A stretch of DNA of 5,532 nt. It comes from Thermoplasmata archaeon (GTDB taxonomy: Archaea > Thermoplasmatota > Thermoplasmata > Thermoplasmatales > Thermoplasmataceae). The translations under genes were made by a program, and so were the position numbers. The stretch's first letter is position 1; each line of letters starts with the position of its first letter. A model generated the notes under the pieces. It ran no database searches, had not been told where the DNA came from, and saw nothing but the letters and a program-made list of their open reading frames with translations. The DNA is taken from the NCBI GenBank assembly GCA_021826765.1, contig JAKAYK010000070.1, positions 1 to 5,532 on the forward strand. The letters run 5' to 3'. Positions 1-5,216 of this stretch are shown here, one piece after another.

Positions 1-170
1 AAACTCACAGACTCGCCCTGCCATCTGTAAGTTACTGAATCATTGGCATGCTGAGTGTTCATGAACAATCCAACAGGTATGGCAACCATTGCTGACAGCA
101 AAATAACAATTAAAATCTTTAATGTCTTATATTGTGAACTTCTCTCTATGATAATATTCTGGTTTAACAT
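1..170 (-). CDS. N-terminal part of a membrane-anchored or secreted protein of unknown function (runs off left edge)
   Basis: Reading leftward from an ATG at 170-168 there are 56 open codons with no stop before the window edge. The protein begins MLNQNIIIERSSQYKTLKI, then has one hydrophobic segment at about residues 17-36 (LKILIVILLSAMVAIPVGLF), followed by polar residues (NTQHANDSVTYRWQGES). Basic residues K15 and K18 lie just before the hydrophobic stretch, the pattern of an uncleaved signal anchor or signal peptide with the rest outside the cell. A TATA-like box lies on the same strand at 212-203, which would give a leader of about ten bases. The start overlaps the end of the upstream frame (stop at 129-127) by 44 bases. 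The visible piece is too short to name a family. The call rests on the open frame, hydrophobic profile and promoter; no homology was recognised. Confidence 0.6.
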   Translation of the reverse strand, partial: MLNQNIIIERSSQYKTLKILIVILLSAMVAIPVGLFMNTQHANDSVTYRWQGESVS

Positions 171-577
171 AAATAAGTCTTTCAAATGGGAATATGATAG
201 ATAATATATAAATGTTGTTGATTTGATAAATGAATAGGGGACTACTTAGAACTTGGGGAGAAATTTCCTGACGGAACAACCCCACAGGTAAATATACGAT
301 AAAATCCTTGATTTTTGTCTTGGAACCCTGAGAAATCTCAGTTCGGTCAAGCCTGCCGATCTTGTATAATATTTTTAGCCAGTTCTTTTCCATGAACTGG
401 TCAGGGATACTCGCGCTCATTCTTGCGGATAAATCCTTGTCGTCTATGACCAATGAAAAATGTTATGGAATTATACCTTGTGATTAGTATCCAGCCCCTG
501 TCATCCTTTTCAACTCCAGAATCGATCTTGAATACATTGTTCTTATGCAATGCTGTTGATAGATTAATTTGTGCCAA
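127..577 (-). pseudogene. Frameshifted gene of unknown function
   Basis: Two minus-strand frames join if one base is removed from a run of five A (five T on the coding strand) at 456-460. The upstream part contains KNNVFKIDSGVEKDDRGWI and then LITRYNSITF. After the shift it continues SLVIDDKDLSARMSASIPDQ and FMEKNWLKILYKIGRLD, ending at the stop at 129-127. Without the shift the upstream frame runs on only to a stop near 401, through CGA and CGC codons that the neighbouring genes avoid, while the corrected frame uses ATA, AGG and AGA as they do. The joined product would be about 150 residues from a TTG at 577-575. An ATG at 637-635 is also in frame but would overlap ribA. No transmembrane segment or known motif was recognised. 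It could be a true pseudogene, a sequencing error, or a programmed shift. The last 35 codons are AT-rich and less convincing as coding. Confidence 0.4.
203..212 (-). promoter_or_regulatory. TATA box for the minus-strand membrane protein gene
   Basis: The minus strand reads TTTATATATT here, very close to the archaeal TATA consensus TTTAWATA. Transcription would be expected to start about 26 bases downstream, near 180, giving a leader of about ten bases before the ATG at 170. It lies inside the 3' part of the upstream frame, so the match may partly reflect AT-rich coding sequence. Confidence 0.4.
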
Positions 578-585
578 ATATTGTG

Positions 586-601
586 ATATACCTTTTAATA
601 T
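586..601 (+). promoter_or_regulatory. Probable ribA promoter (TATA region)
   Basis: An AT-rich block reading ATATACCTTTTAATAT lies about 18-33 bases before the ATG at 619, where an archaeal TATA box for a leaderless transcript would sit. No Shine-Dalgarno sequence precedes the ATG, which fits leaderless translation. The same short gap would have to hold the promoter of the divergent minus-strand gene if that starts at 577. The exact box within the block is uncertain. Confidence 0.4.
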
Positions 602-618
602 GTAATAATAATCATTCC

Positions 619-1206
619 ATGGATAAGATGATAACATTAGCAGCAAAAGCTAAACTGCCTACCTTAGCAGGCAATTTTGATATTTACACCTTTCAGAACG
701 AGATGACAAATGAAAATGCAGTCATAGTTAAAGGAGATGTTTCTGGTAAAAGCGATGTGCCTTTAAGAATACACAGTGAATGCCTGACTGGAGATGTTTT
801 TGGCTCAAAGAGATGTGACTGCAGAGACCAGTTGCTTAAATCTCTCGTATATCTGGGAGAGCAACCCTATGGAATGCTTATTTATCTAAGGCAGGAAGGG
901 AGAGGGATTGGGTTAATTAACAAGATCAAGGCATACCAGCTACAGGAAGAAGGATATGACACAGTTGAAGCAAACATAAAACTTGGGCTTCCTGCAGACA
1001 GGAGGGATTATACCTACGCAGTGGAGGTCCTGAATTTTTTTAATATCAGAAGTGTCAGGATAATGACAAACAATCCGGAAAAGATCAACTTCCTGGAATC
1101 CAATGGCATAAAAGTCTCAGGAAGGATAGCAATAAAGAGTCAGTCCACTGAGTACAACCAATTCTATCTTTTGACCAAGAAAGAAAAAATGGGCCATCAA
1201 ATTTGA
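619..1206 (+). CDS. ribA: GTP cyclohydrolase II
   Basis: Catalyses the first step of riboflavin synthesis: GTP to 2,5-diamino-6-ribosylamino-4(3H)-pyrimidinone 5'-phosphate, formate and pyrophosphate, in the cytoplasm. At 195 residues it has nearly the length of E. coli RibA (196). Visible motifs are the zinc and substrate segment RIHSECLTGDVFGSKRCDC, with zinc ligands C55, C66 and C68; YLRQEGRGIGL at 89-99; KAY with Y106; PADRRDY, where D127 and R129 match the catalytic Asp and Arg of the E. coli enzyme; TNNPEK at 150-155; and a C-terminal EKMGH like the bacterial protein. It is a stand-alone GTP cyclohydrolase II with no fused dihydroxybutanone-phosphate synthase (RibB) domain. The ATG at 619 was chosen because it gives the family length and fits an upstream TATA region; ATG 628 is also possible. 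An in-frame GTG at 571 would add 16 unmatched residues. A T-tract follows the stop. The family call is very secure. Confidence 0.95.
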   Translation: MDKMITLAAKAKLPTLAGNFDIYTFQNEMTNENAVIVKGDVSGKSDVPLRIHSECLTGDVFGSKRCDCRDQLLKSLVYLGEQPYGMLIYLRQEGRGIGLINKIKAYQLQEEGYDTVEANIKLGLPADRRDYTYAVEVLNFFNIRSVRIMTNNPEKINFLESNGIKVSGRIAIKSQSTEYNQFYLLTKKEKMGHQI

Positions 1207-1207
1207 A

Positions 1208-1250
1208 CTGGCAATTCTCCATCTTTTTGTTTATAAGGAAAAAAAGCCAG
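1208..1250 (+). terminator. T-tract terminator after ribA, inside a weak inverted repeat
   Basis: Just after the ribA stop, CTGGC (1208-1212) can pair with GCCAG (1246-1250). Inside, TTTTT at 1224-1228 faces an A-run at 1239-1245. The tract TCTTTTTGTTT at 1222-1232 resembles archaeal T-rich termination signals, which do not require a hairpin. Whether the inverted repeat contributes is unclear. Confidence 0.4.
1230..1237 (+). promoter_or_regulatory. Candidate TATA box upstream of the acyl-CoA synthetase
   Basis: TTTATAAG closely matches the archaeal TATA consensus. A start point about 26 bases downstream would fall near 1260, leaving a leader of about 59 bases for the acyl-CoA synthetase. A weaker AT-rich alternative (AAATATCAAATA) lies at 1265-1276. 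Confidence 0.4.
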
Positions 1251-1305
1251 ATTCCACACATGAAAAATATCAAATACCTTTCTGTAACTTACATCTTATT
1301 CCACT

Positions 1306-1312
1306 GGAGTGA
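1306..1312 (+). promoter_or_regulatory. Shine-Dalgarno site of the acyl-CoA synthetase
   Basis: GGAGTGA ends six bases before the ATG at 1319 and partly matches the archaeal ribosome-binding sequence GGAGGTGA. It supports the 1319 start and marks this gene as leadered, unlike ribA and gdh. Confidence 0.55.
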
Positions 1313-1318
1313 AAAAGA

Positions 1319-3013
1319 ATGGCAGAAAATGAAAGCATATATGATTCTTTCGAGAAAAAATGGGAGTCTATGTACCCGAAAAATGTGAAAAGAGAATTTG
1401 TAGTACCGGAAATTTCCCTTTATGAGGTTCTTGAAAAGGCTGCAAAAGAATCACCAAAGGCACAGTCAATTGATTTTATAGGAAAAAAATTCACATACGC
1501 AGAATTGAGCGTTGCAGTTGATAAATTTGCAAAGGGTCTTTTGGATTTGGGAGTGAAAAGATCAGACAGGATAGCAATAATGCTGCCAAATTCTCCTCAT
1601 TATATCATTGCATTTTTTGCTACAGTGAAGATTGGATGTACTGTAGTCAACCTAAACCCCCTCTATACAGATTTTGAAATCAGGGAGAAAATCGTTGACT
1701 CAACAACCAGCACGATGATTACGCTGGACGATTTCTACCCTAAAATACAGAAATTCATACCAGGAATCCTGAACAAGGTAATTATATGTAAAATTGCGGA
1801 CTATTTGCCGAACTTTATAGGTTCCATATATTCTCTTTCCAGAAAACTGAAAAAGGAGTCTGTCAAGATTGGGGAAAACAAGAACGTATTCTATATGAAG
1901 GAGATCATGAATAATAACGGGCTTTCGCCCAAAGTTGCTGTTGATACAGCTATTGAGCCTGCGGTTATACAGTATACTGGAGGAACAACTGGAATCTCAA
2001 AGGGTGCAATCCTCACACACAGAAATCTTGTCTCCAATGCATATGCCTTGATTGAATTCGCGAAGGATCAGGATAGAAAAGACCTTTCTTTCCTATCTGC
2101 AATCCCATTTTTCCACATTTACGGATTGACAACAGCGATGATCACACCCATATACTGGAAAAAGAGGATTGTTATTCTTCCGGATCCAAGGGATACTGAC
2201 AGGGTGCTGAAAACCATAGCAAATGAGAAATCCCTTATTTATCCCGGAATACCTACAATGTATCACTCAATACTTATGCACAAGAATGTTTCCAAGGTTA
2301 ACATTTCAGGACTGGGCATACTACTTTCAGGAGGGGCCCCATTGCCCAATGAGATTGAGAAAGAGTTCTCAAACAAGACTGGAGGCGTCATCATTGAGGG
2401 TTATGGGCTAACGGAGGCTTCACCCATAGTCTGTGCAACACCTCCTAACAAAAAATACAAAAAGGCAAATTCTGTGGGGATACCGTTCCCAGGAACCATG
2501 ATAAAGATAGTGGACAGGGAAGATGGTATTAAGGAAATGCCATTAAATGAATCTGGTGAGCTGATAGTAAAGGGGCCCCAGGTAATGCTTGGCTATTTGA
2601 ATAACAAGAAGGAAACAGACGAAACCATCAGGAACGGATGGCTTTACACCGGAGACATTGGACTCGTTGATACTGAAGGATATATACATATCATAGACAG
2701 GAAGAAAGATCTCATAATTGCAGGAGGGTACAATGTTTATCCGAGAGAGGTTGAGGAAATTCTCCTTATGAATGAAAAAATTGAGGACGCTGCAGTGATT
2801 GGGGTTCCAGATATACATCGCGGTGAGAACGTGAAAGCATTCATAGTGCTGAAGAAACACCAGACGATGACTGAGGATGAGATCAAGAAATTCTGCCTCA
2901 AGTATCTTGCAGTGTATAAAATTCCGAGAATAATACAGTTTACTGACACAATTCCAAAGACAATCGTCGGGAAAGTCCTGAGGAGGGAACTCAGAAAGAT
3001 GGAAAGCAATTGA
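1319..3013 (+). CDS. Long-chain fatty acid-CoA ligase (FadD-like, AMP-forming)
   Basis: Member of the ANL (acyl-adenylate-forming) superfamily. It activates a carboxylic acid, probably a medium- or long-chain fatty acid, to its acyl-CoA through an acyl-AMP intermediate. The 564 residues form a complete enzyme. The AMP-binding P-loop is IQYTGGTTGISKGAILTHRN (217-236), close to E. coli FadD. PFFHIYGL (263-270), the adenine-binding EGYGLTEASPIV (360-371) and the ATP-ribose-binding YTGD (443-446) follow. The hinge and small-domain start is DRKKDLIIAGGYNVYPREVE (460-479). The catalytic lysine is K552 in PKTIVGKVLRREL. No signal peptide or clear membrane segment is seen. It has its own Shine-Dalgarno site and a candidate promoter, and the flanking gaps suggest a single-gene unit. 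The similarity to FadD makes a fatty acid substrate likely, but a shorter or aryl acid cannot be excluded, so no gene symbol is given. Confidence 0.9.
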   Translation: MAENESIYDSFEKKWESMYPKNVKREFVVPEISLYEVLEKAAKESPKAQSIDFIGKKFTYAELSVAVDKFAKGLLDLGVKRSDRIAIMLPNSPHYIIAFFATVKIGCTVVNLNPLYTDFEIREKIVDSTTSTMITLDDFYPKIQKFIPGILNKVIICKIADYLPNFIGSIYSLSRKLKKESVKIGENKNVFYMKEIMNNNGLSPKVAVDTAIEPAVIQYTGGTTGISKGAILTHRNLVSNAYALIEFAKDQDRKDLSFLSAIPFFHIYGLTTAMITPIYWKKRIVILPDPRDTDRVLKTIANEKSLIYPGIPTMYHSILMHKNVSKVNISGLGILLSGGAPLPNEIEKEFSNKTGGVIIEGYGLTEASPIVCATPPNKKYKKANSVGIPFPGTMIKIVDREDGIKEMPLNESGELIVKGPQVMLGYLNNKKETDETIRNGWLYTGDIGLVDTEGYIHIIDRKKDLIIAGGYNVYPREVEEILLMNEKIEDAAVIGVPDIHRGENVKAFIVLKKHQTMTEDEIKKFCLKYLAVYKIPRIIQFTDTIPKTIVGKVLRRELRKMESN

Positions 3014-3130
3014 TTCGTGCCAGTCAACCACCACCCAGCTTTCGAAAGGGACTTGTTGCTATCTGGATGATGCAACGATTGGTTGGTTTCAAGCCCATAA
3101 GACTTGACGCATTCATTCCCTTGCCATTTT
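3014..3130. other. GC-richer foldable intergenic segment (possible structured RNA)
   Basis: By hand count this segment is about 47% G+C, against about 30% for the rest of the same gap (3131-3219). Nested inverted repeats are visible: 3022-3030 with 3080-3088 (AGTCAACCA with TGGTTGGTT, two G-T wobbles); inside it CCC 3034-3036 with GGG 3048-3050 around the palindrome CTTTCGAAAG (3039-3048); and TTGTTGC 3053-3059 with GCAACGA 3072-3078. A separate hairpin, TCAAG 3089-3093 with CTTGA 3103-3107, follows directly. The helices pack end to end, as in a three-way junction followed by a hairpin. No known RNA family was recognised and the strand is undecided. It could equally be decayed sequence. Confidence 0.3.
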
Positions 3131-3168
3131 AAGGAACCAACTCACTCGAATTAGAAATATCTTTTTCA

Positions 3169-3180
3169 TTTGGATCTGGA
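3169..3180 (+). terminator. T-rich tract, possible terminator upstream of gdh
   Basis: ATCTTTTTCATT is the first sizeable T-tract downstream of the acyl-CoA synthetase, about 155 bases after its stop. It could end that transcript, or a transcript of the foldable segment. This rests only on base composition. Confidence 0.25.
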
Positions 3181-3185
3181 AAAGA

Positions 3186-3204
3186 GAAACCTTTTTTTAA
3201 AATA
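3186..3204 (+). promoter_or_regulatory. gdh promoter (BRE and TATA box)
   Basis: GAAAC (3186-3190), a plausible TFB-recognition element, directly precedes CTTTTTTTAAAATA (3191-3204). The TATA-like part is centred about 22-24 bases before the ATG at 3220, so the transcript is probably leaderless. No Shine-Dalgarno sequence is present. It would drive gdh and the overlapping folD. Confidence 0.55.
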
Positions 3205-3219
3205 AGCGACTTTTCAATC

Positions 3220-4302
3220 ATGGCAGAATATAGAGCATACGTTACAGATGCACCTGGAGGAAACGTTGAATACAGGTCTGTGCAGATATCTGATGAGAAT
3301 GGAAATGTGATGTTAAAACCTTTACTTACAGGCATATGCGGAACAGACAGAGGAATTGCAAGAGGGGCCCTTCCCTTTGCATACAATCCATCAGGATACA
3401 ATTTTCTTGTAGTTGGGCATGAATCCATGTGCAAGGTAATAGAGTCTAAGTCAGATTATTTCAAGCCAGGGGATATTGTTGTTCCCATAGTCAGGAGACC
3501 AGGAGACTGCCCTAACTGCCTTATTGGAAGGCCGGACAACTGTTCAGATGGAAACAAGCATGAAGCTGGAATAACCGGGCTGCATGGATTCATGAGGGAG
3601 ATGTTCATGGAACAGGATTTCAACCTGATAAAGATCAAGGATAAGGAATTGGGAGATCTTGGAGTTCTCACTGAGCCAATGAAAAACGTTGTGAAGGCCT
3701 TTGAAGTTATTGAAAGAGTCTCAACCAGATCCATATACCAGAACAACCTCTCCACAATGGAGGGGAAAACTGCACTGATTGTGGGGACAGGATGCGAAGC
3801 TTTCCTCTATTCGTTTCTTTCAGTGGACTACGGGTTTGATACATTCATATCCAACAGGCATCCCATAGGCCAGACATCTCTTAATATGTGCAAACAGTTT
3901 GGAGTCAACTTCATCGATTCTTCGAAAGAACCTGATTTTCCCCAGAAACCACTTGATCTTCTCATTGATACAAGCGGTGATCCTGGAACTGTCTTGAGGT
4001 ATTTACGAAAAATGAATTATAATGGAATTGTAATACTCTTTGGAACAAATGGAAAGGCCCCTTCAACTGAACTCACAGGGGAAGACATAGATCATATAGT
4101 GGAAAGGAATATTACCATAGCAGGATCTGTTGATGCAGCAAAGATACATTATATGAAAGCCCTGGATTACCTGTCAAAGTGGAACAGAATGCATGGAGAT
4201 ATCATGAAAACGATCATAACTGCTTACTTCAGCCCTGGAGAAACAGATGTATTCACAAAAAAACCTGATGGTGAAATAAAGAGTGTAATAAAATGGCAGT
4301 GA
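3220..4302 (+). CDS. gdh: Glucose 1-dehydrogenase (NAD(P)+, zinc-dependent MDR family)
   Basis: Oxidises beta-D-glucose to glucono-1,5-lactone with NADP+ or NAD+, the entry step of the non-phosphorylative Entner-Doudoroff pathway of Thermoplasmatales. The 360 residues match the Thermoplasma acidophilum enzyme, as remembered, along the whole length. In the GroES-like domain, GICGTDRG (38-45) carries catalytic-zinc ligand C40, and GHE (66-68) supplies H67 and E68. The structural-zinc lobe CPNCLIGRPDNC has C97, C100 and C108 but no Cys at the usual third position. KHEAGITGLHGFMRE (113-127) is family-specific. The Rossmann fold starts at IVGTGCEA (187-194), and NRH (212-214) sits at the end of the second beta strand, where NADP specificity is set. 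ILFGTNGKAP and VERNITIAGSVDAAKIHY follow. The ATG at 3220 fits a leaderless promoter and the family length. The last ten bases overlap folD, so the two are probably co-transcribed and translationally coupled. The call is very secure. Confidence 0.96.
   Translation: MAEYRAYVTDAPGGNVEYRSVQISDENGNVMLKPLLTGICGTDRGIARGALPFAYNPSGYNFLVVGHESMCKVIESKSDYFKPGDIVVPIVRRPGDCPNCLIGRPDNCSDGNKHEAGITGLHGFMREMFMEQDFNLIKIKDKELGDLGVLTEPMKNVVKAFEVIERVSTRSIYQNNLSTMEGKTALIVGTGCEAFLYSFLSVDYGFDTFISNRHPIGQTSLNMCKQFGVNFIDSSKEPDFPQKPLDLLIDTSGDPGTVLRYLRKMNYNGIVILFGTNGKAPSTELTGEDIDHIVERNITIAGSVDAAKIHYMKALDYLSKWNRMHGDIMKTIITAYFSPGETDVFTKKPDGEIKSVIKWQ
4281..4285 (+). promoter_or_regulatory. Weak Shine-Dalgarno-like site for folD
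   Basis: GAGTG lies seven bases before the folD ATG at 4293, inside the end of gdh. It shares GAGTG with the acyl-CoA synthetase site at similar spacing. It would help internal initiation on the gdh-folD message, though the match to the anti-Shine-Dalgarno sequence is imperfect. Confidence 0.3.
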
Positions 4303-5165
4303 ACAAATGTATTGTTTTTGACGGCAAATCCTATTCCGGGAAAATTGATGATGAGACTATCACTCTTTCAAGCAGATTCTATTCCATCAGGGGGAGGAGG
4401 CCAAGGCTTGCCATAATTGATCCTTCCCAGACATTTGAAAACAGTATGTATGGAAGAAGCAAGATCAGGAAGGGTGAGAAATTATCCATAGAGTGTTACT
4501 ATATAAGGGTGCCACAACCAGTAAATAATAAATCACCCATAGAATACATTGAGAGAATGTTAATTGAGACTGAGCCTGACGGAATCATGATCGAGAGGCC
4601 CCTTCCAGATTGGATGACTGAGAATGATGCATCCCAGATTATACCTGAATACATGGATGTGGAAGGAATGAACCTGAGAAACATGGGAAAAAACATGACA
4701 GGCGAAAAGACCATAATCCCGGCCACGGCCGATGCATGTCTGCAAATCATTGAGAGCCTTGATGGAAAATATGGCAAGGACGTCTGCATAGTGAACAGGA
4801 CCAGGGTGGTGGGAAGGCCACTTGCCATGGCACTTGTCAACTTGGATTATACTGTCACGCTCTGCCACAGCAGGACAGATAATCTAAAAGAGAAAACTTC
4901 CGCTGCAGATATAGTTGTTACTGCAACAGGAAAACCAGAATATCTCACCTCGGAATACATTTCATCCGGAGCAGCAGTCATTGATGTGGGAATCACGAAG
5001 ATAGATAGGGGTGTGGTTGGAGACGTTAACTTCAAAGATGTGTATAATAAGGCTGGTTTCATAACACCTGTTCCGGGCGGTGTGGGGACTGTCACAACAT
5101 CCATAATCATGAAAAATTTCATGAATATCGCCATGAAAAGAGTTGAAGACAGGCTCAATTACTGA
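4293..5165 (+). CDS. folD: Bifunctional methylenetetrahydrofolate dehydrogenase / methenyltetrahydrofolate cyclohydrolase
   Basis: Interconverts 5,10-methylene-, 5,10-methenyl- and 10-formyl-tetrahydrofolate using NAD(P), supplying one-carbon units, for example for purine synthesis. The 290 residues match the usual family length. The active-site Tyr and Lys are Y53 and K57 in MYGRSKIRKG. The PLP motif is GIMIERPLP (97-105), where the usual catalytic-site Gln is E101. D122 lies in MDVEG, matching KDVDG. PATADA (143-148) replaces the common PCTPxG. The dinucleotide-binding loop is VNRTRVVGRPLA (167-178), then CHSRT (191-195), ATGKPEYL, VIDVGI (229-234), VGDVNF (242-247) and TPVPGGVGTVTTS (258-270), with Thr where Pro is usual after GGVG. 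The ATG at 4293 overlaps the end of gdh (ATGGCAGTGA), suggesting translational coupling. The family call is secure; the substitutions leave open how well both activities are kept. Confidence 0.93.
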   Translation: MAVNKCIVFDGKSYSGKIDDETITLSSRFYSIRGRRPRLAIIDPSQTFENSMYGRSKIRKGEKLSIECYYIRVPQPVNNKSPIEYIERMLIETEPDGIMIERPLPDWMTENDASQIIPEYMDVEGMNLRNMGKNMTGEKTIIPATADACLQIIESLDGKYGKDVCIVNRTRVVGRPLAMALVNLDYTVTLCHSRTDNLKEKTSAADIVVTATGKPEYLTSEYISSGAAVIDVGITKIDRGVVGDVNFKDVYNKAGFITPVPGGVGTVTTSIIMKNFMNIAMKRVEDRLNY

Positions 5166-5182
5166 CCTATAAATTACAAATA

Positions 5183-5192
5183 ATTAATTAAG
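5183..5192 (+). promoter_or_regulatory. Candidate nadE TATA box
   Basis: The 51-base gap between folD and nadE is very AT-rich. ATTAATTAAG here is centred about 29 bases before the nadE ATG and contains the palindrome TTAATTAA. TATAAATTA at 5169-5177 is an alternative about 45 bases upstream. No clear Shine-Dalgarno sequence precedes the ATG, so a leaderless or very short leader transcript is likely. Read-through from folD is also possible, since no T-tract separates the genes. Confidence 0.35.
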
Positions 5193-5216
5193 ACCTTAGT
5201 TAATACCAGAATCACC

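Noticed and set aside
521..532. The 12-mer ATCGATCTTGAA occurs here and again at 5336-5347
   Set aside because: One or two repeated 12-mers are expected by chance in 5.5 kb, and the flanks do not match.
571..618. GTG at 571 as a longer ribA start
   Set aside because: It adds 16 residues beyond the normal RibA length and places the start upstream of the TATA-like region; the ATG at 619 fits both family length and promoter.
2543..3075. Long open frames on the minus strand opposite the acyl-CoA synthetase
   Set aside because: They lie antisense to a gene with complete family motifs, show no motif of their own, and are expected shadows of its codon pattern. The same holds for antisense frames opposite gdh and folD.
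3067..3107. tRNA or C/D-box RNA in the gap before gdh
   Set aside because: ATGATGC resembles a C box but no D box (CTGA) is placed to match. A CCCATAA loop and a TTTCAAG segment recall tRNA loops, but the stems do not form a cloverleaf with a seven-base anticodon loop and a proper T arm.
3010..3132. 40-codon plus-strand frame from a TTG overlapping the acyl-CoA synthetase stop
   Set aside because: It has no recognisable motif, uses CGT and CGA codons that the neighbouring genes avoid, lacks a ribosome-binding site, and its sequence is better described by the inverted repeats found there. A short decayed gene fragment cannot be fully excluded.
2333..3371. Three GGGCCC sites within about 1 kb, more than base composition predicts
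   Set aside because: Each lies in a coding segment where Gly-Ala, Gly-Pro or similar residue pairs account for it, with no spacing pattern.
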